DNA of 64,000 bases, from contig NZ_FODJ01000006.1 of NCBI RefSeq assembly GCF_900110345.1, forward strand, positions 57,005 through 121,004, read 5' to 3'. Positions 31,114 through 41,122 of this stretch are shown piece by piece. Origin of the DNA: Amphibacillus marinus (lineage in GTDB: Bacteria; Bacillota; Bacilli; Bacillales; Amphibacillaceae). The stretch's first letter is position 1, and every line of letters begins with the position of its first letter. A program made the translations under genes and the position numbers. The notes under the pieces are model-generated. The model saw nothing but the letters and a program-made list of their open reading frames with translations. It made no database searches and was not told the DNA's origin.

Positions 31114-32280
31114 TCAAGAATTAGCTAAAAGAATGGTTTCATCAAACTCGTCTAATAAAAATTGTTGAAAAACATCATTGCCAAATAATTGGCCTTGCTC
31201 AGTCATTCGAATACCTTCACTGGTGTCTTCTAACCAACGCTTCTCCTTAAGTGCTTCAATTACTTCACCATAGACCTGATCAATAGAGAAGTTATATTTA
31301 CTTTGAAAATCTTGGCGATTTACACCTGTTCTTTTTCTTAAACCAAGAAACAATTCTTCTTCTACTTGCTCTTTCAACCCTATTTTTTCTGTATGCAAAA
31401 CAGGTCGACCAGTAGCTTCAGCTGCCTTCACATAAGCAGGAAACGGGCGTAGGTTAGTAATACGTTCACCAGGTAAATAACCGTGTGCCCCTGCTCCAAA
31501 GCCATAATAGTATTGGTTATTCCAATAAGCAAGATTATGCTGGCTTTCATAACCTGGCACAGCAAAGTTACTCACCTCATACTGAAATTTCCCCTTTGCT
31601 TTCATTTCTGCTAATAAAAGCCGAAACATGTTAACCTCAACTTCTTCAGCAGGCTTATGAAGCTTACCTTTCTGATGACGTTGATAGAAAATTGTTTTAG
31701 GCTCTATTTGAAGTGCATACGAAGAATAGTGGGGCAAATCAAACGCCAACGCTTGCTCAATAGTGTCTGCAAAGCTCTCTACTGTTTGATTTGGTAGCCC
31801 ATACATGAGATCTATACTGATATTCTTTAACCCATTATTCTGCAAAGCGACAATGTTTTGCTCAACATCATGAACGCGATGTAATCTTCCTAATGACTCA
31901 AGCAACTGATTATCAAATGCTTGTACACCCATTGAAATACGGTTGACGCCATAATTGCTTAACAGTTTAATTTTTTCAACATCTAGATCCCCAGGGTTTG
32001 CTTCAAAGGTATATTCAAGGACAGTTGGAACATCAAAGTGAGCAGCAATTTGGATTAATAGTCGTTCTAACTGACGTGCATTTAAAGCAGTTGGTGTCCC
32101 TCCACCAACAAAAATAGTCGTTACGTTTTGCTTATCAGTACCAAGGTAAGCATGCATTTCCTTAAAAAGCGCAGTTAAATATTGATCCGCCATTTTCTCT
32201 TCATAGAAGAATTTGGTGAAATCACAATAATGACAGATTTTTTCACAGAAAGGAATGTGTATATATACTGAATGAATCAT
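31114..32280 (-). CDS. hemW: HemW, heme chaperone (radical-SAM, HemN-like)
   Basis: A 388-residue radical-SAM protein. The cluster motif CEKICHYC (C12, C16, C19) matches CxxxCxxC, and VGGGTPTAL is the family's SAM-binding loop. It lacks the residues expected of true coproporphyrinogen dehydrogenase HemN and is of HemW length; HemW proteins handle heme insertion. In B. subtilis it directly follows lepA, whereas here a two-gene cassette lies between. Confidence 0.92.
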   Translation of the reverse strand: MIHSVYIHIPFCEKICHYCDFTKFFYEEKMADQYLTALFKEMHAYLGTDKQNVTTIFVGGGTPTALNARQLERLLIQIAAHFDVPTVLEYTFEANPGDLDVEKIKLLSNYGVNRISMGVQAFDNQLLESLGRLHRVHDVEQNIVALQNNGLKNISIDLMYGLPNQTVESFADTIEQALAFDLPHYSSYALQIEPKTIFYQRHQKGKLHKPAEEVEVNMFRLLLAEMKAKGKFQYEVSNFAVPGYESQHNLAYWNNQYYYGFGAGAHGYLPGERITNLRPFPAYVKAAEATGRPVLHTEKIGLKEQVEEELFLGLRKRTGVNRQDFQSKYNFSIDQVYGEVIEALKEKRWLEDTSEGIRMTEQGQLFGNDVFQQFLLDEFDETILLANS

Positions 32281-32611
32281 AGCTTAGTTCTCCTTTCTCT
32301 CTCCACAATTTCTACTGTTATTCTTAATTTAATAGCCTATTGGTTATTTCTTTATTGGATTGTTAAATCCTTTTTACTAGAATGATGAAGCGATCTTGTT
32401 GACTTATTACGAAATGGTCATTAATTTCGCATTATTTTACTCATGTATCTTAGTATAGATCATTGCATTAAGCAAGTCATTGTATTTAATAACGTGTTTT
32501 CCGTTAATTCAAGTTAAAACTGTTGTAGTTAGCAAGGAGATTACTTAGTCTCATTAATTCCTTATACTAAATACAATTTTAAAAATTCAGAGAACAACTA
32601 ATAAACACTAT
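32281..32611. other. Gene-free stretch upstream of hemW
   Basis: About 330 bp of AT-rich sequence without a supported gene. It should hold the hemW promoter, but no unambiguous box pair was assigned. Confidence 0.45.
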
Positions 32612-32634
32612 AAAAAACACCCCTTATCGAGGTG
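32612..32634 (-). terminator. Weak terminator after the nitroreductase-like gene
   Basis: Short stem CACC with GGTG around nine bases, followed on the minus strand by six T. Confidence 0.5.
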
Positions 32635-32676
32635 AATGATTGCTCTATCTTAATTAAAGAGAATAAGTCAGTTTTT

Positions 32677-33789
32677 TTACTCTAAGATTAAATCCATTAC
32701 TTGATGACGTATGGAATCATGGAAGGCGTTGTCTTTCTTTGTAAAACCGATAATTTGTATAATCTCACCTTCAATGCCAATTACTTCGTGCATTTCACGG
32801 TAAACCTCTTCCATCCCAGCCAATGGTTGTAAAATTTGGACAGCAGGTCGTAGTGTAAATCCAGCAACACGTTGAGTAAGTCCGGTGATAACTTCACCAA
32901 CTTCTATGTAATCAGATTGCGTTGGGTTTTCCAAGGCTAAAACAAGATATAATTCTTCATTAGCCAACCTTTCCTCAAAACTATTAATGGTTGCTTTTCC
33001 AAAGCTCTTCCATTGAGCGGTAAGACCTACGATTGGTGGAATAAACGTGTTCAGCGGCGGTCCAATTGTATTTAATGATAAGCCATAGCGGTATTTGTTT
33101 TTCTCCCATTTTGTAAAACGGAAAACATCTAGCATTTCTTCCATCGCTTGTTGATTTTCTGCTTCGATTTCAGTTGCAGTATAAAGATAATCTTGAAATT
33201 CACTTCTGTTTTCTTCAGCTATCCATTTGACAACATACTTCGGAGCAAGATCATGAATGAATTGGGTAGCCTCATGAACAGCAAAGCTAGGTTCTTCAGA
33301 TTCACTTCCGGCTGAAGCAGCTGTAACGGAATCAATTGTCGAATCTTCATGTGCGTCGCTTGTGAATGTTGCAATAATTGGCAGTTCTTCTTCCATGTTT
33401 AGTGGATGATAATTAACTTCGAGTGCTATTCCTAATTGCTCAGCTGTAGCTCTTATTAAAGCAATAAAAGTTCCCTGTCCCATTAAAAGTTGCTGATAGT
33501 CAGGGTCAATAATAGGAAGGTGTTTAGTAAGGTCCGCATATAACACAAAAGATTGATCGTCAATTATTTTAATTTTCCAAGGTTGCATATTGTGACTACT
33601 CGCCGCTTGAATACCTGCTCTTATTAATTGAAATTGTGTTTCTGTCATTGAGGCCTGCTCATGATCATAATTATCTTGTGCACTATCATATTTTGTTTTT
33701 AAAAAAGTACCGTTCCATACTACCATTCCAGCAACAATACTTAACATTATAATCAAAACCATGATAAGCCACCTTCTTTTTTTAATCAT
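32677..33789 (-). CDS. Membrane-anchored nitroreductase-fold protein (Acg-like)
   Basis: A 370-residue protein with one N-terminal membrane anchor (about 7-27) and an FMN-binding nitroreductase-like fold marked by AASSHNMQPWKI near residues 62-73, the pattern of Acg-type FMN proteins. The physiological substrate is unknown; Acg-type proteins have been proposed to sequester flavin rather than reduce a substrate. It starts inside the last four bases of the TetR gene, so the regulator and this protein are cotranscribed and probably functionally linked. Confidence 0.75.
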   Translation of the reverse strand: MIKKRRWLIMVLIIMLSIVAGMVVWNGTFLKTKYDSAQDNYDHEQASMTETQFQLIRAGIQAASSHNMQPWKIKIIDDQSFVLYADLTKHLPIIDPDYQQLLMGQGTFIALIRATAEQLGIALEVNYHPLNMEEELPIIATFTSDAHEDSTIDSVTAASAGSESEEPSFAVHEATQFIHDLAPKYVVKWIAEENRSEFQDYLYTATEIEAENQQAMEEMLDVFRFTKWEKNKYRYGLSLNTIGPPLNTFIPPIVGLTAQWKSFGKATINSFEERLANEELYLVLALENPTQSDYIEVGEVITGLTQRVAGFTLRPAVQILQPLAGMEEVYREMHEVIGIEGEIIQIIGFTKKDNAFHDSIRHQVMDLILE

Positions 33790-34397
33790 TTCTCCACCCC
33801 TTCTAGTAAGTCACTAGCTAACTTTATTTGAGCATCAATCATTGCCTCCATAGTCAAACCATAATAATCGGCTAACCATTCCCCCTTACTATTGATTAAC
33901 TGCGCAATGCCTTGAAGATGTCCCCATAAAAAAATCGCCAAATGTTGATTGAAAATGATCGGATCCAGATCTAATTTTTGAAAAATAGTCATTAATTCGA
34001 AGTTGTTTGCAATAGCTTGAATAGATTCTACTTGTTCTGGATAGTTAACAACGTAATTCATCTCATCATACCCAACAATTAAAGAACCTTTTATTGGATT
34101 ATCGATCATAAAGTATAAATAGGCTTGTCCAAGATTAACAAGTTTCTCTTTAGCAGTTCTTCCTATAGAGAATGCCTTACTCATATCACCCATTAAAGAT
34201 TCAAAGCTTCGTTTCACTATTGCCAAATACATTTCATCCTGACTACGAAAATAGACATATAAAGTTCTTTTACTTATGTCTGCTCGGGTGCAAATCTCAT
34301 TACTTGATAGGTCTCCCCATTTTTTTTCACTTAACAGATCAAATAAGGCTTTAATAATATTTTCTCTGATTAAATGCTTTTTTTCTGCTCGCTCCAT
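33786..34397 (-). CDS. TetR/AcrR family transcriptional regulator
   Basis: A 203-residue regulator. The N-terminal HTH (residues 10-57) reads SNEICTRADISKRTLYVYFRS, typical of TetR; the rest is a variable ligand domain. It forms a two-gene operon with the nitroreductase-like gene. Its own promoter carries a palindrome over the -10 box, so autorepression relieved by an unknown ligand is likely. Confidence 0.88.
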   Translation of the reverse strand: MERAEKKHLIRENIIKALFDLLSEKKWGDLSSNEICTRADISKRTLYVYFRSQDEMYLAIVKRSFESLMGDMSKAFSIGRTAKEKLVNLGQAYLYFMIDNPIKGSLIVGYDEMNYVVNYPEQVESIQAIANNFELMTIFQKLDLDPIIFNQHLAIFLWGHLQGIAQLINSKGEWLADYYGLTMEAMIDAQIKLASDLLEGVEK

Positions 34398-34415
34398 CTA
34401 TCCACCCCCCAAAAG

Positions 34416-34443
34416 TATACTAAAGGTTTACTTTTTTAGTATA
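34416..34443. promoter_or_regulatory. Palindromic operator over the TetR promoter
   Basis: TATACTAAA (34416-34424), ten bases, TTTAGTATA (34435-34443), a perfect 9-bp dyad whose right half is the -10 box of the tetR promoter. Size and position fit a TetR-family operator. Confidence 0.7.
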
Positions 34444-34467
34444 AAAGTATTGTTAAGCTATTGTCAA
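34438..34467 (-). promoter_or_regulatory. Sigma-A promoter of the TetR/nitroreductase operon
   Basis: Perfect -35 TTGACA (34467-34462), an 18-bp spacer and -10 TATACT (34443-34438), read on the minus strand. Confidence 0.75.
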
Positions 34468-34510
34468 GCCCTAGAAATTAAGTTTGAAATTGGTAGTCAG
34501 CTAAAATAAA

Positions 34511-34542
34511 AAGCACATGATTCATTAATGAATCATGTGCTT
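34511..34542 (-). terminator. Intrinsic terminator after lepA
   Basis: A 32-bp perfect palindrome (left half AAGCACATGATTCATT) followed on the minus strand by TTTATTTT, 14 bp after the lepA stop. It isolates lepA from the cassette downstream. Confidence 0.85.
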
Positions 34543-34555
34543 AACAATTTTATCC

Positions 34556-36376
34556 TTACTCTTCATCCATTTTAAGAACTGACATAAACGCTTCCTGAGG
34601 AACTTCGACCGAACCAACCATCTTCATCCGCTTCTTTCCTTCTTTTTGCTTTTCTAGCAATTTACGCTTACGCGAAATATCACCACCATAACATTTTGAA
34701 AGAACATTTTTACGCATCGCTTTAATCGTTGACCTCGCAACAATTTTGTTGCCAATGGCTGCTTGAATTGGCACCTCAAATTGCTGTCTTGGGATCAGTT
34801 TTTTTAGTTTTTCAACAATTTGCTTCCCACGATCAAAGGAGAAGTCACGATGAACAATAAAAGATAAGGCATCAATTGTTTCACTATTAAGAAGAATATC
34901 CATCTTAACAAGATTGGAGGCTTTATAACCAATCATTTCGTAATCAAAGGAAGCATAACCTTTTGTCTGTGATTTTAACGTATCAAAGAAATCATAGACA
35001 ATTTCAGATAGCGGTATTTCATAAATAACACTAACACGATTTTCATCTAGGTATTGCATATCAATAAAGTCGCCACGCTTACGCTGACATAGCTCCATAA
35101 CGGCACCAACGTAATCATTCGGAACCATTACCGAGGCCTTTACATAAGGTTCGAGTACTTCTTCTATTGACTGGTTGTCAGGCATAAAGGAAGGATTATC
35201 AATTGACAGCATGTCACCATCAGTTTTTTTGACCTGGTAAATAACACTTGGTGCTGTCGTAATTAAATCAATATTAAACTCGCGCTCAATTCGCTCTTGA
35301 ATAATCTCCATGTGAAGAAGACCTAAAAAACCACAACGGAAGCCAAAGCCAAGTGCTTGAGAGGTCTCTGCTTCGTATTGTAAAGCAGAGTCATTTAATT
35401 CGAGACGTTCTAATGCTTCTCTTAAATCATTATATTTACTAGCATCAATTGGGTAAAGACCACAGAAAACCATTGGATTTAGCTTACGATAGCCAGGTAG
35501 TGGCTCAGTCGCAGCGTTATTCGCTAGTGTGATCGTATCCCCAACACGTGAATCACCAACATTTTTAATTGATGCTGTTAAGTAACCGACATCACCAACT
35601 TGAAGCTTTTGTAAAGGTACGGGCTTCGGGTTAAAGACACCTACCTCATTCACTTCAAACTCTTTACCAGTGGCCATCATTTTAATACGATCACCGACTT
35701 TTACTGTACCTTCCTTTACCCTTATATAAGCAACAACGCCTCGATAAGGGTCGTACAAGGAATCAAAAATTAATGCCTGAAGCGGATTCTCATCATTACC
35801 AATTGGAGCAGGAATTCGGTCAACCACTGCCTCTAGAATAGATTCAATTCCAATGCCCGCCTTAGCACTTACTAATAAAGCTTCCTCACCATCTATACCA
35901 ATAACATCAGTTATTTCTTGTTTGACACGTTCAGGATCTGCGCTTGGCAAATCAATTTTATTAATAACAGGAATAATTTCCAAATCATTATCTAGAGCTA
36001 AATATACATTTGCCAGTGTCTGTGCTTCAATCCCTTGAGCAGCGTCAACAACAAGAATTGCCCCTTCACATGCAGCTAAGCTTCGCGACACTTCATACGT
36101 GAAGTCTACGTGCCCTGGGGTATCAATTAAGTGAAAGATATACTCTTCATCATCATGATGTTGATATTTCAGTTGGACAGCATTTAACTTGATCGTTATA
36201 CCACGCTCACGCTCTAAATCCATCGCATCTAGAAATTGCTCCTTCATCTCTCGCTGGGTTAAAGCTTTTGTTTTCTCTAGAATTCGGTCAGCTAATGTTG
36301 ACTTACCATGATCTATATGTGCAATAATTGAAAAATTCCGCACCCTTTTTTGTGATCTCTCTTTTGACAATTTCAT
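34556..36376 (-). CDS. lepA: Elongation factor 4 (LepA)
   Basis: Translational GTPase of 606 residues. Motifs: G1 [10 protein letters not shown]2 region RERGITIK, G3 DTPGHVDF, G4 NKIDL, and the C-terminal domain with [20 protein letters not shown] unique to EF4. It rescues or remodels stalled ribosomes. Located after the spoIIP/yqxA region as in B. subtilis. Confidence 0.97.
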   Translation of the reverse strand: MKLSKERSQKRVRNFSIIAHIDHGKSTLADRILEKTKALTQREMKEQFLDAMDLERERGITIKLNAVQLKYQHHDDEEYIFHLIDTPGHVDFTYEVSRSLAACEGAILVVDAAQGIEAQTLANVYLALDNDLEIIPVINKIDLPSADPERVKQEITDVIGIDGEEALLVSAKAGIGIESILEAVVDRIPAPIGNDENPLQALIFDSLYDPYRGVVAYIRVKEGTVKVGDRIKMMATGKEFEVNEVGVFNPKPVPLQKLQVGDVGYLTASIKNVGDSRVGDTITLANNAATEPLPGYRKLNPMVFCGLYPIDASKYNDLREALERLELNDSALQYEAETSQALGFGFRCGFLGLLHMEIIQERIEREFNIDLITTAPSVIYQVKKTDGDMLSIDNPSFMPDNQSIEEVLEPYVKASVMVPNDYVGAVMELCQRKRGDFIDMQYLDENRVSVIYEIPLSEIVYDFFDTLKSQTKGYASFDYEMIGYKASNLVKMDILLNSETIDALSFIVHRDFSFDRGKQIVEKLKKLIPRQQFEVPIQAAIGNKIVARSTIKAMRKNVLSKCYGGDISRKRKLLEKQKEGKKRMKMVGSVEVPQEAFMSVLKMDEE

Positions 36377-36558
36377 TCACTCCTATTTTCTCGGACAGCA
36401 ATACTAGGTTGATTATAGCAGTGATGGCAAGATCATTCAATTGTTTTTATTACAGCGTAACACATCGAGAAGAAATTGATAGGTTGTCGATGATGCCCCG
36501 TACAGATTTCAAGTAATCCTTCAATCAACTTTCAAATTTCTACTAATTCTACTGGAAA

Positions 36559-36858
36559 TTAGAGCATCTGGACGAATTCCGCTATAATTTTTACTAAACC
36601 TTCATATAAGAACAGTCCAACAGTTTCAATCATTTGCGCAACATTGAATAGCAAAGTTGATTGTGTAGTCTGATTCACATTAGTATCATTAGGTTGATCA
36701 GCTACCTGGTACAATTGTTCAGCGCTCGTTATAATTGGCAATTCCTTTTGCGAATAAATGACAGGATCTGTCTCCATAGGAGAGCTAGTCACTTGAGTAC
36801 CCAAGACAAAGACAAAGACAATGATCCCTGCTTTTAAAAGCCATTTCATCTTGTACAC
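36559..36858 (-). CDS. Small exported or anchored protein in the yqxA position
   Basis: A 99-residue protein with one N-terminal hydrophobic segment (about 5-23) and an amphipathic or hydrophobic C-terminal helix (about 70-99). It lies between spoIIP and lepA, exactly where B. subtilis has yqxA (DUF3679), so it is probably the YqxA counterpart; sequence recognition alone is weak. The frame may start at GTG 36858 or at ATG 36849. Confidence 0.6.
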   Translation of the reverse strand: MYKMKWLLKAGIIVFVFVLGTQVTSSPMETDPVIYSQKELPIITSAEQLYQVADQPNDTNVNQTTQSTLLFNVAQMIETVGLFLYEGLVKIIAEFVQML

Positions 36859-36922
36859 AACCCTTTCGTTAAACCCTTAGTATAATTACTATTTCCCTTA
36901 ACGTAACTAATGTCTATTAAGA

Positions 36923-38074
36923 CTAGTCACTCGTACTCGTTGGTTCAGCATCCCAATAGAAATCGGCAAAAATCTCGGCAAAGGCATCTGCTGAACGATA
37001 GAGTTCCTCAAAACTATTGTCAACACCGCCAAACTCAATTAGCAGAGCTTGCTCTGAGATATTCTGATTGTAAACACCATTGCGACCTGTTCCACCCATT
37101 TCAACAACTCCTCTACTCAATCCAGGATAAGCTGCTTCTAATCTTTCATGAAGTTGTTTTGCGAGCTCGATATTTTTTTCATTCCCTTCAAAATCGGCAC
37201 CTATTACAAAAAATAATCGTGCAAAATCCTCTCCTTCAATAGTGATCATCGTATCCTCATAACGTCTACTATCACGATGAAGATCGAAAACATATTCTAC
37301 AGATTGGTTTTGTGCGATTGCCTCTTCTACGACTGGTCTAGAAGCATCGTATGATTGCCAGTATTCCAAACCTTCTTGATGCAAAACATTGGTGAAATCA
37401 GTACGATCTACAATTGCACCGATACCTTTATCAGCTAGACTTTGTTTTAACTGCTCACTTACTAGTGTCACATTGACGTCTGAGTGGAAAGCACTGTTGG
37501 GGTCATCCGTATTCTCTAAATGGGGTAAAAATGATTCTCGGTTATGGGTGTTATAAATAAAAATACTTGGATCATTTATTTGCTCAGGTTTGTCATCCTG
37601 TTCAGTTTTATCAGCACCGCTTGAATCAGTCACCAGTCTGTCCTCCATAATGATCTCAAGAGGTGGTGAGGATTCAACTGGTAAATTATCGTAATTCGTG
37701 TCTGCTTGTCCAACTATGATACGATATCGATATGGCTGGAAACCCGGGATCGTATTGCCAAAAAGAGTTCTAACATCTGAAAGATTAAGCTGGGTAGTTA
37801 ATTGAAGCAATGTTTCAGATACTGATATGTTTGGTAATTCATCGGCATAATGTGCCCCTAATGCCCGGTACTCTGTTGCCAATAGCGCTAAATAAAGTGA
37901 ACTATCAATATGTTCGCTAATTGTTGATAAAGTAGCGTTTGATAGTGCCTTTCCACGTGGAATATATGTTAATAAACCGATAATTCCATAGAGCGTCAAG
38001 CAAATAAGCATCCAGATTAGCATAGCCTTTACCATCATTGGAGCCTTAAATCCGCTTTTTTTATTACCCACCAT
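36923..38074 (-). CDS. spoIIP: Stage II sporulation protein P
   Basis: A 383-residue peptidoglycan amidase/endopeptidase of the engulfment DMP complex. It has an N-terminal membrane anchor (about 12-35) and an external catalytic domain with FIYNTHNRESFLPH, DLHRDS and LIEFGGVDN, the conserved metal and catalytic segments of SpoIIP. It acts with SpoIID and SpoIIM at the sporulation septum. Follows gpr as in Bacillus. Confidence 0.95.
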   Translation of the reverse strand: MVGNKKSGFKAPMMVKAMLIWMLICLTLYGIIGLLTYIPRGKALSNATLSTISEHIDSSLYLALLATEYRALGAHYADELPNISVSETLLQLTTQLNLSDVRTLFGNTIPGFQPYRYRIIVGQADTNYDNLPVESSPPLEIIMEDRLVTDSSGADKTEQDDKPEQINDPSIFIYNTHNRESFLPHLENTDDPNSAFHSDVNVTLVSEQLKQSLADKGIGAIVDRTDFTNVLHQEGLEYWQSYDASRPVVEEAIAQNQSVEYVFDLHRDSRRYEDTMITIEGEDFARLFFVIGADFEGNEKNIELAKQLHERLEAAYPGLSRGVVEMGGTGRNGVYNQNISEQALLIEFGGVDNSFEELYRSADAFAEIFADFYWDAEPTSTSD

Positions 38075-38147
38075 TTACTAACACTACCTTCTCTTTTAGT
38101 ATTTACTAGAGTCTATGATAGAGAAGGTGGTATTAGAACTATTTATC

Positions 38148-39269
38148 TTAACGAGTAAAGCTGTTTGCAACCTTACTATCAATATGCTGATGAAGCGCTC
38201 CGTTAATACCTGTTGCAATTACATTGGCCATATCATGAATTAGACCATCTATTTCCTTAGGAGTAACCATTAAATTATGACCTAACGGACTAAGCACTTC
38301 TGAAATGAGTTGCCGCTTTTCCTGGTCAGATAATTGACCAATCATACCAAATATTGCTTCTCGCTTTTCAGCATGTGGCATATCTTCTTCAGTTAATGTC
38401 TTTTCTCCAAAGTTAAGTCCAGCAGGAATTAAGCTTTTTGCTGGTTTATCTTGTTCGTTTAGTTCTCTGCCAAAGTGTTTAAACACATAGTCGATTGTAT
38501 CACTGGTAATTGTAACGGCATCGACAACTGTCGGTACACCAATTGCAATCACCGGAATACCGAACGTCTCCTTACTTAGTTCCTTCCGTTTATTTCCCAC
38601 TCCAGATCCAGGATGAATGCCTGCATCAGATAACTGAATGGTTGTATTCACTCTTTCAATCGAGCGAGAAGCAAGTGCATCAATTGCAATAATAAAAGCA
38701 GGCTTAATTTGCGCGATTAAACCATTAATAATATCGCTTGTTTCAACACCCGTTACCCCCATAACTCCAGGTGAAAATGCTGCAACAGGACGATAGCCTT
38801 CCTCAACAAGCTCTGGATGATGATCAAATAAATGTTTTGTTACTAAGATTTTTTCAATAACCTCTGGCCCTAACGCATCTGGGGTAACATAGCCATTACC
38901 CAAGCCGACAATAAGGCAGCTTTCATCTGCTTGAATCTCATTTTTAATCAGTAGCTCGGCCAACAATTGACTTAAGACCTCTGCCGTTGTTTGTTGGCCA
39001 TCCGTATCGTGTTTTTTTATAGCATTCGATTCTAAGGTAATATAGTGCCCAGCTTTTTTATTGATTTTCTTTTCCCCTTCTTGGTTAACTTCAACATATG
39101 TGATCGTGTAGCCTTGAATTTTTTTTTCAATTACATTAACGCCGCTTGTGCTCTCTTTCTGTTGCTGTGACGACACCCCCTCACTTACATACATTTCTTT
39201 TGCTTCAACAGCTAAATCCGTCCTTACCTCTAGTTGCTCATTCCGTTCCAAAACGACCCCTTCTTTCAT
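38148..39269 (-). CDS. gpr: Germination protease GPR
   Basis: A 373-residue aspartic-type protease that degrades small acid-soluble proteins on germination. It is made as a zymogen in the forespore; an N-terminal pro-region precedes the [11 protein letters not shown] segment. The conserved [13 protein letters not shown] and [12 protein letters not shown] blocks are present. Sigma-G control is expected from the family; no promoter was assigned. Divergent from rpsT. Confidence 0.96.
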   Translation of the reverse strand: MKEGVVLERNEQLEVRTDLAVEAKEMYVSEGVSSQQQKESTSGVNVIEKKIQGYTITYVEVNQEGEKKINKKAGHYITLESNAIKKHDTDGQQTTAEVLSQLLAELLIKNEIQADESCLIVGLGNGYVTPDALGPEVIEKILVTKHLFDHHPELVEEGYRPVAAFSPGVMGVTGVETSDIINGLIAQIKPAFIIAIDALASRSIERVNTTIQLSDAGIHPGSGVGNKRKELSKETFGIPVIAIGVPTVVDAVTITSDTIDYVFKHFGRELNEQDKPAKSLIPAGLNFGEKTLTEEDMPHAEKREAIFGMIGQLSDQEKRQLISEVLSPLGHNLMVTPKEIDGLIHDMANVIATGINGALHQHIDSKVANSFTR

Positions 39270-39396
39270 TTTAATATTGTTAATACTTTAGCCGAAACTA
39301 ACGTATTTCATACAGAAAACGAGGCGAACAATTAGTACGAATCCATGTTAATCTTGTTGAGATTAAAAATATTTTACTCGGCTTCTGCGATTTATA

Positions 39397-39425
39397 TTGA
39401 AAACTTAACCAAGCTTTGGTACAAT
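39397..39425 (+). promoter_or_regulatory. Sigma-A promoter of rpsT
   Basis: TTGAAA (39397-39402), 17-bp spacer, TACAAT (39420-39425), about 55 bp before the rpsT start. Confidence 0.8.
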
Positions 39426-39481
39426 GTCATTTGTTCCATAATATTTTTATTGTGGATGTGAACAGGTGGAGGTGAAAAGAA

Positions 39482-39748
39482 ATGGCTAATATTAAATCAG
39501 CAATTAAGCGTATCCGTGTAAACGCAGATAGCCGCGCGCAAAACGCACCGGTAAAATCTGATATGCGTACACATATTAAACGTGTTGAAGTACTAGTTAG
39601 TGAAAATAACGTTGAAGAAGCGAAAGTTGCTTTAAACAATGCAATTAAAAAAATTGATAAAGCAGTTCAAAAAGGCATTATTCATCGAAACAATGGTGAT
39701 CGCCAAAAATCTCGCTTAACTAAAAAAGTTAACGCACTAAGCGCGTAA
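39482..39748 (+). CDS. rpsT: 30S ribosomal protein S20
   Basis: An 88-residue basic helical protein beginning MANIKSAIKRIRVNADSRAQ and containing HRNNGDRQKSRLTKKVNAL, a full bS20 pattern. Ribosome site AGGTGGAGGTG. It stands alone on the plus strand between holA and gpr, the standard arrangement, with its own promoter and terminator. Confidence 0.98.
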   Translation: MANIKSAIKRIRVNADSRAQNAPVKSDMRTHIKRVEVLVSENNVEEAKVALNNAIKKIDKAVQKGIIHRNNGDRQKSRLTKKVNALSA

Positions 39749-39766
39749 ATGTCATTGAAATGACCA

Positions 39767-39808
39767 ACACAAAAAAAGATCCTTTAAATAAAGGATCTTT
39801 TTTTGTGT
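39767..39808. terminator. Bidirectional terminator between rpsT and holA
   Basis: A perfect inverted repeat with stem core AAAGATCCTTT/AAAGGATCTTT and A/T runs on both sides. It serves both converging genes. Confidence 0.93.
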
Positions 39809-39827
39809 ATAACAGAACAGTTTATAG

Positions 39828-40850
39828 TCATTTGACTAACCGATACAACAGCAGTTCAAACGCTAACAGCTTATCGTATTTCCCCTGCTTTATGAGTCGA
39901 TCTGTGTTTGCGCAGGCATCAATACAAGCGTATAATTTCTCAATACTAAACCGCCGCTCTCGCTCCGCAGCCATTTTAACCACAAAAGGGTGTAGTTTTA
40001 ACTGTTGTGTGATTTGTCGCTGATTATAGCCCTTCTGAATTAGTGTTTTTACTTGATAAATTGTGCGCAGTTGCGAGGCTAACAAGGCAATAAGTGCAAT
40101 GGGTTCCTCATTTAGCCTTAAAAGATCCTTAAAGGTCTGAATCGCTCGATTTAAATCTTTCGCTATTACTGCATCAACAAGCTTCAGCCCAGATGTTTCC
40201 CCTTGATGCGAGACAAGTTCTCTAGCTACCGCCTCTGTAATATGACGTTGGTCTTGACCAATATAAAGAGAGAGCTTTTCAATTTCTTTTTCGATTAGAG
40301 CTAAATGAGCACCCGTCTCGCTAATTAATAGTTCTTTTGCTTGCTTCTCAATCGTTAAGCCATACTTCTCGATTAACTGATCAACCCATTTCTCTATTTC
40401 CCATTCTTTTATCGTCGCACACTCTATGTACATCGCTTGTTTTTTTACTAATTTTGTTATTTTCTTTCGTTCATCAAGTTTTTCGTAGGGCACAATAATA
40501 ATGACTGTTGCAAAATCAACTGGGTGATTAGTAAAATTTATTAAGGCTTCAATATTATGCTCAATGTTAGTTTTAACCTGCTTTGCAGTAAGAAAATAAG
40601 CACGATCGATAATAACTATTTTTTCATCGCCAAAAAAAGGATAGGTTTCAGCTTCTAATAAAGCTGTATCAATGGTAGCCTCCTCCATGTCAAATTTAAT
40701 GACATTATCCTGCCGATCTGCCTCAGAAAGTTTACTGTCAATAACCTGTTTCACAGCCGATTCAATTAAATATTGCTCTTCCCCTACAAGTAAGAAAAAA
40801 TTCTTCTTCGTTTTTTTTAACTCTTTTTGTGCATCAAGATAATTCATCAA
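39828..40850 (-). CDS. holA: DNA polymerase III subunit delta
   Basis: A 340-residue clamp-loader subunit (YqeN). Residues 1-200 show the AAA-like fold without a Walker A motif, and the C-terminal collar domain follows. Characteristic segments are LLVGEEQYLIESAVKQVID at the N-terminus and LRLNEEPIALIALLASQLR near the end. Located between comEC and rpsT as in B. subtilis. Confidence 0.94.
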   Translation of the reverse strand: MMNYLDAQKELKKTKKNFFLLVGEEQYLIESAVKQVIDSKLSEADRQDNVIKFDMEEATIDTALLEAETYPFFGDEKIVIIDRAYFLTAKQVKTNIEHNIEALINFTNHPVDFATVIIIVPYEKLDERKKITKLVKKQAMYIECATIKEWEIEKWVDQLIEKYGLTIEKQAKELLISETGAHLALIEKEIEKLSLYIGQDQRHITEAVARELVSHQGETSGLKLVDAVIAKDLNRAIQTFKDLLRLNEEPIALIALLASQLRTIYQVKTLIQKGYNQRQITQQLKLHPFVVKMAAERERRFSIEKLYACIDACANTDRLIKQGKYDKLLAFELLLYRLVK

Positions 40851-40912
40851 TAGACAACCCCGTTCAAAATAACTATCTCTTCTATCGTAATGCTTGTTGC
40901 GAAATTTGACAA

Positions 40913-40943
40913 GAAAAAAGAAGGACGCTTTTAAGTGTCCTTC
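40913..40943 (-). terminator. Intrinsic terminator of the comE operon
   Basis: Nine-pair stem GAAGGACAC/GCGTCCTTC on the minus strand followed by TTTTTT. It lies about 180 bp after the comEC stop, between comEC and holA. Confidence 0.8.
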
Positions 40944-41122
40944 CCTATTTATATGAACGGTTGGGGAACAGACCTAGGCTCACTGCTTCCCAATCGATGT
41001 TTTAGCAATCCTTTTCAAGAAGACTAATTTGTTTCTACTTTTATTCTCGCCAATTATAGCTTTGCTACGCTTGTTAACTGTTGCTAACACAGTTAAATTT
41101 ACCTGTTACATTCAATCATAGC

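Noticed and set aside
40963..41037. Short plus-strand frame between holA and comEC (a yqzM-like position)
   Set aside because: Only 24 codons, no good ribosome site, no resemblance to the YqzM pattern.
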